Assembly (NCBI GenBank): GCA_021014325.1
Contig: CM037474.1
Location: 1,203,001-1,267,000, forward strand
Length of the DNA stretch: 64,000 bases
Origin: Plazaster borealis
Lineage: Eukaryota; Echinodermata; Asteroidea; Forcipulatida; Labidiasteridae
Reading direction: 5' to 3'
Shown here: positions 19,838 to 32,300 of the stretch, one piece after another
Numbering within the stretch: position 1 is the stretch's first letter
How the letters are laid out: the number at the start of each line of letters is the position of its first letter
Program-made: the position numbers and the translations under genes
Notes under the pieces: model-generated
The model's database searches: none
The model's input: only the letters and a program-made list of their open reading frames with translations
What the model was told of the DNA's origin: nothing

Positions 19838-20229
19838 CAAATTGTATACATCTGGTAATTGGAACCCACTGTTTGTTTCAATCCTATATAGTTGTAGATA
19901 TATACCATAAAACTAACCTGTGCAAATTTCATTTCAAAAGGTGGTACTTTTGATATATTGCCGAAAATCTGGAGCGGTTATGTCCACATGCAGGAAGAAT
20001 AATCTGCAATTGGAATACACAATCTGAGAAATGATACTGTCAGTAACGCATCTCAGATTCAAATTTTGGGGGATAAAAAGTGATATCTTTTTCCATAACC
20101 GCAGTACTTCGAAGTGAAAAGTTTCTCAAAATGCATTATACTATCCGAAGCTGCTGTACTTCTTACCAAGTAAGTTTTTATTGCCATTAATTTTCACAGT
20201 CATTACCAAACGTATACAGACCCTTTAAG
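19838..20229 (-). mobile_element. family C element abutting the WD40 stop codon
   Basis: Right end ACCAAACGTATACAGACCCT then TTAA at about 20229, ten bases from the TAA stop. Matches 38704-39096 in inverse orientation, including TCCAGATTTTC and the TCTCAGATT words. Confidence 0.8.
20177..20182 (-). promoter_or_regulatory. AATAAA poly(A) signal of the WD40 gene, inside a family C element
   Basis: On the minus strand AATAAA lies about 56 bases after the stop, within the conserved GGCAATAAAAACTTAC segment of the family C repeat. No closer signal exists. The same word is present in the copy at 38704. Confidence 0.5.
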
Positions 20230-20237
20230 CCCAGATC

Positions 20238-20370
20238 TTAGTGAGTTATTGGTTGATTTGAGTCAACAAGGATACATTCATCATACGGTGAGATGTCCAT
20301 GTCTTGTACATCAGCTTTGTGCCTGAACACCTCCCCAAGATATTCATGTCGGTCGGGGTAACGTCGATAT
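20238..20370 (-). CDS. WD40 gene, terminal exon
   Basis: Acceptor GTCTTCGTGTTCAG. Continues the split Arg codon as RYRRYPDRHEYLGEVFRHKA then DVQDMDISPYDECILVDSNQ, PITH and a TAA stop (20238-20240). A family C element begins about ten bases past the stop. An internal GAAT|GTATCC could act as a donor, so a longer isoform with more exons is possible. Confidence 0.85.
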
Positions 20371-23300
20371 CTGAACACGAAGACAAAAGACAAGATTAAC
20401 CAGTATTTAATATAAAAAGACATATTAGGCCTGAAAGAACACAGACTAAGTGTACTAAAACTGCATCGGTTTGTAGGCTTAATGGATTCCAACAGACTAA
20501 CAACGTCATATTTTACCATTGTGCTTATTTCATGTTAATTCTACGGGAACATAACAGCCAGAAGTGGCCTACACCAATATGACCCAATCAGCCACAAGTG
20601 GCCTGCACCAATAGGTGGATTGCAATAGCATCATAAAGTTCCCACAATGCCCCTGAATGGCCAACGATTGCCATCTTTGAGGTACAACAATGAAGTTGTA
20701 ATGGAAAACTAAATAATAAAATCATCAATCATGTGCAATCTACCTATATGACCAAAGCAACTGCAAGTAGGGAAAAGTTCACGCAAGGACTATCGTTGAC
20801 ATAGTTCAACTAAGTTAGCCCGAACTCAGGCCAAGTTTGCGCAAGAACTATCGTTGACCATAGTTCGACTACATTCCCGAACTCTGTCTAGTCGACGATA
20901 GATGGACTACGCTAGTCGACTATTTGGAACCAGCCTACTGGGCATGGTCGCATCGCTGGTTATCAATAACTGTTTTCATAGCACAATGCAGAGTGGACCA
21001 GTTATCAGAAAATGATAACGTAGGTTGAGCCGCCGGTCGCGTTGTCATGACATGACTAGAGTCGTTTGCACTATAACTTCTGTTCGCATGCCCTACAAAT
21101 GTCACTAAACAACTACCATAACTACTCTAGTTAACCATTGGTCTTTACGTAAGCTTGACCTACACTGTATCAAGGGTAGGTAAGTCAAATTTAAATTTAT
21201 ATTAATTTATTTGAATAGTGTTATTTTAATATATGTATGCTTTTAAACACTTTGGGGAAACGACCACTTCCTATAAAAGAAACACAACAGTGCAATGTAA
21301 AATCCTTTAACAAGATTTCTTATCTCTTATTTTCTATGATACAGAGTGTTAACACTTTAAGAACTCTACGAAGTGTATTTTCCAAACTGTCTTCTCCATG
21401 GGATACTTCTAAACCTTTTTAAAGTGTATTTTTGTGGGAATAGTCATTTTCATTTCCCTCTAAAAAATCAATTGTAAAACTTGGGTTCAGCTGCATTTTT
21501 GGGGTCAGTCGGGTTATGACAAACATTCTAGGCATTATTGTCAGGTTGTGGTTTTCAATATTCTTCAGATCATTAGTCAACAACAAAATAACTTTGAAAA
21601 CACTTGTGTACTTTTTTTCTCCTAAAAATCAAGCTCAAATGACTAACACTGTCACAATGGCATAGCACTTGTCATAATAACTTGTGGTAGATCATGGACG
21701 GGTACACCCACTGCAACAAAATGAACTGTTTGTGTAAGACATTTTCTTCTGATGGTACTTGTAAAACACCAGTTATAACAACATATCTGAGGATACCCTT
21801 AGAGAAAGGTCATTCAAACACCAAGTCCATTGAGCAATATCCTAGGAGCTTTCCTCAATCTAACACAATCCACTTGATTCCCAAACTGTTGGAATCTGAT
21901 TGTGGTGGTATGCCTCATCCAATTGGATCAGGTTGGCTAGGTGGTTTCATTCCCTGCCTTTCACCTCAGTGGATTCTGGTTAGAATCCCACCTCAGACCG
22001 GAGCCTTGCATGTGAAAACCCCAAATATTTGAAAACCCACACAATCAGAGAGGGATTTAAAACCTAAACTACATGCAAGGCTCAAGGGTAGGATTTCCAA
22101 CTGGGTCGACAGAGGTGAAAAGCAGGGAAGAAACCACTGAGCCAACCTGAATGGCTACTCATTTTGGCAAACTTGATTTTGATCAATGTTTTTGCTTCTG
22201 TTTTAACCCTAAGTAACTATAATTGCTATGGCGATGACCATTCAATGAGAGTGGACCCCTCCCATATAATAAATACTAAGCCCCCGCCCATACATTGTTG
22301 ACGCCCACAGTGAACGAAAGTTACATATGTATACGATGACATCATCCTTTCCAATCCAGTGCCTACTCCCAACATTGTCCTCACCTGTCAAGAGGTATAA
22401 ATTAGCATCAGAATAGAGTCGTCCCTGCCAGGAACCTATTGGCTTTCCCTTTCATTGCCAAACTAGTGCCTGTTCAAACAGGGGCTATTGTTATGCTAAT
22501 TGATGTCTCTACCTTGCTGAGCTATTGTACCCCTCAGCCACTGGGGCATGGGGTATTGAATGGGCCAACTTGTTGACAATGGGCAAGGCATTGGGGTGCG
22601 TGAGTTTTATTAGTAGTGATGCAAAAAAAAAAAAGCAAGCAAGGTTTTGAGCTAACATAGCAGAGTAGCACACCAACAACAGCCAATTAGTTATAACGCA
22701 GCCATGACGATGTGGTTCCCACAGTGAAAGTTAATGTGTCTGATAACATCAACCCATCGGACTAATAATATATGTATTTCAGCTTGCCGTGTGCGATCCT
22801 TACTATCTGGAAGTACATTCCTTGGTTTTACATAATCAAATAAAAGTGGTAAGTCTTCTTGTGATGTCTGTAGTGTTAGTTAATATTTTGGGAAAATTGT
22901 TAGTTACAAAATGTCAATTTCATGGGAGTTTTACAATCCGGTGTTGATGTAACCATTCACTGTTCAGATCATTTCTTTTTTTAGAATTAAATGTGCTTTA
23001 TCTGCTTTCTGGTCATCAATTTGTTCTCACAAAAAATTGGTTGAGTGTCATATCTGAAGTTCTGAACTAGAAATGAATGATCCAGTGTTGATATTAAATT
23101 TAATCATTGTATGAATAATCAAATGAGGACCATAGAAATTTCTGTACAGTAATAGTAATGACTTTCCATAGTAATACCAGTCACATCATAGAGTAAGGAC
23201 TTTAAGCCCTCTGATATTTGAGAAAATACAACAATTCAAGATTAAGGTGCCTGATGACAATAAATTTAACTTGATTGAAAACCCACTTGGCTTGGATGTC

Positions 23301-26300
23301 GTCAGTCACTTCGTACCTTTTCCACTTCGTACCATCAGCTGAGTCACTTTGTTCCGTCAGCGAGTCACTTTGTATATACGTTTGTATCGTATACATGGAA
23401 ATTCGTATACGTGTGTCAAAACAACAAAGTATTTGGGGGGTTTTAAGGAAAAAGTATTGTAATTGTTTTAACTAATACAAGTTTATGTTCGTTTGTTGTA
23501 TTTATATTTTAAAAAGAAAGTTCAACAAAAAACATATTTAAAGTGCTTTCTTCTTTTCAATTTTTGCGTTTGCCAAAACAAAATATTGTGATTTTTCATT
23601 TTCAAGAAGGTACGGAGTAATCTTGTCAAAGGTATGAAGTGTCCAGGGTACGAAGTGGTAAAGGTATGAAGTGACCTCACAGTGACACCCTTGGCTTAAC
23701 TTTTAGTGTCCACTTCAAAAGAAAATTTAACAATTTAGTTTGATCATAGAGCAACCACTTTAGTTTTGAAAATTCAGATTCTCGAAAACTACACACGTCG
23801 TTTTTAATAACACAAAATGGTCTTCTGATTAATACAAAATATAATGATCAACGATTGAGATTGATCAAAATACATTAATCAATGCTTGTGATGGACCAAA
23901 ACATTAATCAATGATTGTGATTGATCAACAAACTTAATGGTCAATGATTGATCCAAGTAAATAAGATGAATGATTGATCAAATACATTGATCAACTATAA
24001 ATGGTCAAAATTAAATATATCACTGGATGTAATTGATCAAAATACAATGATCAATGATTGTAAATGATCAAAAGACTTCGATCAAATCAACTGACACCCT
24101 AAGATAGACAATTTTTTAAACTAAATTTGATGACAAAACTTTCCCATTTTGTTCACAACAGTTTTGTTGTAAAAACACATCAAGTAATTTTACAAGTTTT
24201 TAAATATTTCTTTGTCTAAAGGGAATGTTTTGGTGTTTAAAAAACTGTAAGATGCCACTACATTTTGATCTTGGATGAACATTTTTTGTGATGGCTGGAG
24301 TTTCCTCTATTTAGTAACAACAGACATATTCAGAAAATGCCCAGGTACCCCTTGAAGTGAGATGGATTAAGGGTATATACAGGGGCAAATTATTGGGGTT
24401 ACTGCCTAGCTGACTACTCCCTGTTCTTACTGCATGCTGTATTGATTAATTCACTGTGACTTGTGTGTGTGTGTTGTACAGTATTGAGGCTTTTCATTCA
24501 TGCATAACGTTTGACCACTTCTTGAGAATCATATTGTTCGTGAAAAGATAAACTTGTAAACTGGAAAAACAAAATTCTTCTTTCATATATCGGCCTACTA
24601 AAGTACTTTTGATCCTTCAATATGATATGGGTATTTTCAATCTGATATATGGATATGGAACGGAAATGTCTAAAAAAATGTTAACTATTAATTGTAAGTA
24701 GGATTTGAATCTTTGCATGGTGGTAAGGCTTGCCAAAACATGATGTCCATGAAATCTCACTTATGAGTTGTGGTAGTTCTCAAATTTGATCTTTAGACAG
24801 AAATAACCAAGAATAACGAACACAAATAATCGCAAGAAACATTTCTTGCGATTTCTTGCGACTCCAATCCAACTCGACAAACTGGACTACGGTGCAGGGT
24901 ACCAACATTCATCAGTGCTGGCTTCCTAACACCAAGTTTTCTTTATAAATATTGTCAAAAGAACACCAAATTGAATGAATCTCTTGGGGTTTGAGAAAAA
25001 AATTCATGAAAATCATGAAATTTTCTAGGGATAAGACAGTTTTTTATGAAATTTAGTCCAACAGAAGATATAAATAAACTAAGCTTTTCTAAAGGAATCT
25101 GTATTCACCATCAATTATGACATCCAAATTGTTAACAAACAGAATATAACAAAACACACTCTATCCATGACTTAATTAGACTGGAACCAATTAAAAAATA
25201 CAGTATTCCAGCTTGTTAATTGATTCTTGGCAGCTATCAAATTTACACAAGAGATTTATTCCTCCTGCTGTCTCCTCATTAAGCTCTTTCATTCTTTCTT
25301 CTTGTTAATAGCCCATATTCATGTGTCCCAATGTGCACAGTGTCGGCCCTTAACTTATTTAGTGACTGGCCAGCAGGACAAGTTAGCTTGTCATTTCACT
25401 AGTCCATCAACTTTTTCACTGGTCAATATTTCAAATGAAATAGGGATGCTTTTAACACTAAACTAGCCAGCTGGACCACTTTGTGTATATTTTGACTGGT
25501 CCTCATATGGCATTTGGCCAGCGGACCACTGTTAAGGGAGAACGCTGGTGCAAGATTCTGGGTGAAATCCGAATCCAAGCAACGCCTGCATCCAGCAATG
25601 CATTACACAACTATCAAACCTGGCATAGATACATGTAAACTACAGCATGGCGTCTGTCTCGGCAGCTTGATTTAATTTTTAACTGTATCGGTTTCCTAGG
25701 ATTCATTCCGGTATAGTTTTAAGATGGCGCTTGTGCATTAGGCCTATGGGCCGTTAAATCCCAAACCCTTCAAAATCAGACTGCATATTTTGTTTGATTC
25801 TGTTGGACTGAGGACTGCACTAGTAAATTGAACGGATCAGGCGTACCACCATAATCAGATTCCAACAGTTTGGATGTTGGGTTACTGTATGGTGTTGGTC
25901 TGAGGACTGCACTAGTAAACTGAATAGATCAGGCGTACCACCATAATCAGATTCCAACAGTTTGGGTATTGAGTTACCATAATGGTGTTGGATTTTGTTA
26001 GAATGAGAAAGGATTCTAGAAAATCACTCCAGGGAGTCAGGGTTAACATTCTCATCGTCTGTAAAATATAAACTGCGTATTTCTCGATTAACAAACATCC
26101 CCTTCATTTTAGTAGAAAAGAACTAGCAAGAAAACAGGTTCAGAAAGGCAATTATTTGCACAATTTCTGTTTCTTAATTCTATCCAACTTGACTTGTCTT
26201 TTTAAGTATGGTCGTGGGAACCAAACCCTTGAGGGCTGCGTATTGGCTTTTGCACTTGTAATTACCTCATTAGCCAAACTGCGCGGCAGGTTTTTAAATT

Positions 26301-29300
26301 GAAGTGAGCTTTTTAAGTTGCCAGAGCTTTCAAAATACTGTGGATACAATGGGAAGTATTTAGCTGTCATTGCCAGTTATCATCTCAGAAACTGAACACA
26401 GAGGCTTTCAGCCATAATCCTATAATTGAGAAGTTGTTAAAATTCTTCCGTTCCTCCAAAGTTAAACTGAAGGCAGATTGACTTAGTTCTGTGCTTATAG
26501 TTTTCAGTAGATTTTTAAAAGAAATTGGGGAAAAATGTAGCTTTATTCCACTTCAGCACTTTCTTTATCAACCTTGATTTTTCTAAGGCTAAACTGTTCA
26601 CGAAGGACACCACAAAACAGCAGTAAGGTCTGTAAGGCATTTGGTAAATTGTCCCAATTGTTGTGCAAAAAATGATGGCAACTCCAATTTACATCTTTCT
26701 ACAGAGTAGTGGACATGATTCATCATGTACATGTATATGAACACCTAAGGAGAATTCAATATAAGGGGCCTTGGTAGCAGAATAACCTCTTGACAAAAGA
26801 TCAAGTCCAGTACAATTCATCTATACATACAAAGATTTCCCTTGACCTCTAAGTACATTTGCATCTCTCAAGAAGACAAAGGTCCCACTTCACCGTCTCA
26901 TATCCTTTTCAAATCTCTACCAAAATAAGTGTTAAGTATATTTCAATTTGCTGCAGTTCTCAAGTGTTTAGTTAAGTTCGTGAAGTCTTGCTCAATACAT
27001 AGGAAATTGGCCGAGAGGACTAGTGTATCAGCCTCAAGTTCTGGGGCCAGTTTCATAACGCTGCTTAACGGTAAGCGAATTATCATGCTAACTAAAGCAT
27101 AAGAATTTGCTTAAGCGTAAGCATATTTTACAGGTTAGAAAACAAGTATCCCAAACACATAATACTGGGACGTTTCCTACCATCATGAATAACACGTCAA
27201 ATACGTGTTAAACAGCGATAAATATTCCATTGTAGAAATTATGAGGGGCATCAATATATATTCAAACCAAATATTTGTGTACTATCACTTCACACGTTTC
27301 TGAAGCATAACCTTTAGTTATAAACACCTTTCACAGTCTCCTGCTAAAAACTCTATTCTCCCTGGTTGGGACATTGCACATCGTCTGATCGTACCCAAAT
27401 ATTTCACCTCACCTTTGGCTTCTCAATGGTTTCCACTTGACAATGAAATCAACAGGACAGGTTTGGGGCAGTGGAGCGCAAAGGGAAAAGCATTCCACAC
27501 ATAGTTGGTATGAATAGATTTATTCCAAGTCATACTACAATGCTTATTCATATTTTTTCCCAACATACATACAATGGCCGAGTCTGCATTTCTGAGCTTC
27601 CCACGTAAGCAAGTGGTGCAGTACGAAGGGATGTCTAAACAAAAATAAACTTTCTGCTTTTCAGAGAAGGATTTCTAGTTCACTTTCAATTTTTCAGTTT
27701 TGTGTGTGTAAGCATTGTTAGGAAGGCGGAATGTTTCGGCAGTATTTATCTAGTGCTCTTTTTCATAACAAATAATGATAATAAAAACTTCAGACCCATT
27801 ATATCATTTTTGAGATTACAAGGCCATTTTCATCTTGCAAAGAACACTTCCAGTGGACAATCTTAAAGAGGGGCACTCAGGTAAAAAAAACAGTTCTATC
27901 ATCACTAACTTTCAAATAGATAAAATGATTATGAAAGTGTTCCAGATGTTACACAGTGAGGTATTATTCTTAATAAATATTCAATTAAAAAACACAAGAC
28001 CACCGGACTTGTCCATAGCTTACTGGCCTTGGGCCTGTGGTCTAGTGTCAAATTTGAGATCTGCGACTGAAACTGTATTTGAACTACTATTCCTTCCACT
28101 ATGATCTAATTATGCAGTTTTGCATTTAAACTCAACAAATATACCCACAGTGCATACAAGGATGTAAATGTTCCCAGCAGCAAGCCTCAAATTATGCATT
28201 CAAAAAAATCGATCAGAGCAAATTTCCAAATAGCAAAAATAACAACGTAAGCCTGTGAATCTACAGTAGGTGTATAATATACAGTAATCATAATTGTTGT
28301 AATATTAATTTATGTGTAAACAGAAAGCCAAGGAGTCGTCTGCTTAAATTATGATACATGGTAACCAAGGAAACCAGCAGCAGGTGTTTTGAAGTTTATT
28401 CCTAATGAAGTCACAACTGCAAGGCCTGCTACTCCACACAGAGGCAATGAAGGCAAATGCCTAGATGTAGCCATTGCCTCGGTGCCCTTTGAAATGCTCC
28501 GGTACAAAATTTCCCTCAAAGAGGTTTCCTTTTATAAGGAAAACGGACTTGCCCTTAAAACAACCAAGTATCAAATTTGCATCTGCCAATACAATGATAA
28601 TGCATTTTTCCGAGTGCATTTGGTTGTAGTGAGCAGTATGAATTTAAATTGAAAATCTTAAAAACACCTTTTAAGGTGTTTTAATAAAATTAACAAAAAT
28701 TGTTACTTTACAGAACTGTATACATTGACAGTTGTTTTTGGTTTTCAAACCAAAGTAATAATTCCAATGATGACTTCCAACAGCAATTTTTTTTTAGACA
28801 AAGTATTGATCAATAAACACAGCTGACAAGTTGGTGTGTTGCCAGACACCTGTTTTACCTCCACGGTCTATGGAAGTTGAGCAAAATCGTTACTTGTTAA
28901 TCAAACCTGACTTCATATCATACCGACTTCACCATCCATGTATTAAAAAATAACCTTCAAAATTGTAGAATCTCACAGCACTCTCAGTCTAATGGTAGAA
29001 CTGGGATTTTACAGCTCCAATTAATAAGTTCTTATAAAGCATTTTCTCTACGTCCTACGGGTGTCTCAGAAAGCTCATTATGGTAACGACTGGTATGCGA
29101 GTTGAATTATGAGACCCACCCATTTATATAAACCTTGTAAGGAATTACAAGGTGATGCAGTGCAATCTGAAGCCAACAATGCCAGAAACACCGGGGCAAA
29201 ACCCGTTCTCCGAACGATAAGTGCACTGAATTCTTTTACATGCATTCAAACTACACACCACACCACACAAGACCTATGCCTTCAAATGTACATCCAACCC

Positions 29301-32300
29301 GAAGGATGAAGAAACTGTGGTGAAGTGTCTTGCTCAAGGAGACATGTGTCATGGACAGCCCACAATCTGACAACACCAGAACTTGAGTCCAGTGCTCTAG
29401 ATCGCTCAGCCATGACACTCCAAAACAATAACAACCTTTACACTCTTTGTAAACAAAAACAAAACTCCAAACTGAGCGAAACAGTAAACATGTACATCAT
29501 TGCTTTATGAAAAAAGTACAAATACAATCCATTCCCAACCTAAGTCCATACAACCAACCTATGAACATTTGTGAAATCCGGTGAGTTTCTGGGAACAACA
29601 AAAACAAAACATGGTTATTTCTTTTTGCTACAAATCAAAGTAAGCATCCACAGTGATCTTGGAACAAGTTGTCGTTCTTCAAAAGCTACTTATCATCTTT
29701 GACAGTCGTTAGTACAGAGATATTTCTCTGAAGGATTGACACTCTTTCCTTTCCCGCCTCCACTCCCCAAACTAATTTTGCAAAATGAAATCAACTTAAA
29801 CACTCAACTGAAGTACGCATACAAATGACAACAGCAGAAATTGAAGGAAAACTAAATCCCTTGTGGTTTATAACTTGATATTTGAAATAAGGTGATCCCT
29901 CTGCTGCCATTTCCCAGGTGTATCCAAGACTTGGTTGTGATCCCTACCTATTTCTTACTTGTGTAGTTGTGGCAACTAAATTGTCCTTCATGTACTTACT
30001 TGTCTCTATTTTCTTACTATAACTTCTCTATTTTCATCTTAAAGTGCATAGAGACTTCTCTGTGATTGCGCTATACAAGAATGGTTCATTATTATTATTA
30101 TTATTAGCAGTTACAGAATGAATGGCTTCGAACTGGCACCAACAAAGATAGATAGCTCAGTTGGTATAGCGCCGACACGTTAATCTGGAGGTCGGAGGTT
30201 CAAGTCCCGCTCCAGTCAACTTTTCTATGTTCGACCCAATAGATAACGATTTACCCAGTCAGTTTCCTTTGTGGTTTATTGACCAGTACTGTACACTGCC
30301 ACAGACAATGTTTACCCACGGAGTCTTTCCTTCCTCCATGGTAAGCTGCAAGGAAAATTCAGCTATGTAATCCCATACTGTTATATTTCCCATACAAATG
30401 TTTGCTCTGGAGTGGGTTGGGGTAATCTTAAATCCCAAATTCTACAATCTTGTTGGCAGTGCATATCATAAGCTCAGCCAGAGGGTAAATATAACTGTTC
30501 CGGAGTCTTGTCTGGAATGCAATCCTGTAACATACAATGTACTGTAACCATGACTCTTTATCTGAAGCATGTTGAAAATTTCTCAACTTATTTTTAAGGA
30601 AGACTTGAAGCTTTGCATGTTTGAAAGTACATGTAATTGTGAACTGGTTTACAAAATGGCAACCATGTATTAATAATCTCTTCTGTATAAAGTGGTGGTT
30701 TTGAGAAGATTCTTGGCCACATTTCATACAGCTGCTTAAGCACACAAAGTAGCTAAGCACAACATAATTATGTTTACCAGAATAAGGTCACCAGCTAAAA
30801 TACCATGTCACAATCTGTGACTGGTATCCTACTTGTTTTCTGCTTAGCAGAATATTGTTAAGCATCATTCTCTGCCTAAGCAGCTCAATAAGATTGGGCC
30901 CAGGGCCCAATTCCATAAAGCCTGTAAGCACAAAAACTTGCTAAGCATGAAGAATTAAATCATGCTTAGCAGAAACAGGGTACCAATTCGGGCCCAATTC
31001 CATAAAGCCTATAAGCACAAAAACTTGCTAAGCATGAATAATTAAATCATGCTTAGCAGAAACAGGGTACCAGCCAATATGCCATAAAGTTTACAGTGCT
31101 GTGACTGGTTCACCACTTATTTTATGCTCAGCAAAGAAATTTGCTATGCAGTATTTTCTGCTTAACAGCTTTATAAAATTTGGCTTAGATGAGATAAGGT
31201 CTTGTTTGAATTGATGGCTTTGGTAGTGGCCGTAGCCAAAACCGCTTTATTCTGACCCGGCTTCAGTGTGTTCTGTTCTCCTATATAGGGAAACAGAGCA
31301 CACACGTTTGTTAAAAATGTTACGAGTTGTCTTGCACCGACTCTTTTCAGAACCACCACCTTATCTAGAAGACATTTTAACACGATCTAGAACTTATTCC
31401 TTCTGACATAATATACAAATATTGGATTGACATAAGTGCATTGTCGCAGAATATAATCACAAGGTGAAATCTGGACTATTTGACTTCAAGAGGCAAAGCC
31501 GGGTAAAATAGAAATGCTCAATCTTCTCACATTCCGTATGGAATCTTTGGTATAAAGCTAGTCTTGTCAAAGGCTCTTTATGCAAGTATGCCTACTTCAA
31601 AGCTTAAAGGTAACGTACATGTTTGGTAATGACTCAAAACAAATATTAGCATAAAAACTTACTTGGTAACAAGCAATGTTTCGCTGTTGATAGTATAAAA
31701 CATTGTAGAAAATGACTCCCTCTGAAGTAATGTAGTTTTTAAGAAAGAGGTAAATTCTCACTAAAATAATAAAAACTTCTTGCAAGAAGTTTGTATTCCT
31801 ATCTGAAAGCACACAAATTTGTACAACAAGGGTGTTTTTTCTTTCATCATTTTCTTGCAACTTTGATGACCAATTGAGCCCAAATTTTCACAGGCTTGTT
31901 ATTTTATGCATATGTTGGGATACACCAAGTGAGAACACTGGTCTTTGCCAATTTCCACACGTGTTCAGTGCCTTTAAAAGCTGAAAACTTTCACTGGTCT
32001 GTTTGGTTAAAAAAATAGATATTCATCATGAAAGATTGCATCGTGTACATGTACCATAAACGTGATAGACGACTATTAAGCTGACAATTAAACTGGGCGA
32101 ATTTGTACTCCCTTTCACTCTTCATTGTTGTATGTAATCCCTGAATAGAAACTTTCAGTCAAGTATTTCCAAACTGGCCTTCGTTCCAGGCATTATTTTG
32201 GTGGAATCTTTTCTTAATCTCAAGGGAAGGTTGTATATTGTAAGAGGCGAATAACAACAGATCAACAATAATAATAACACAAAATTAGAAATTGAAAATA

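Noticed and set aside
21694..22032. 112-codon plus-strand frame
   Set aside because: Its second half is SINE-derived sequence found in several other places, and it contains no recognisable domain.
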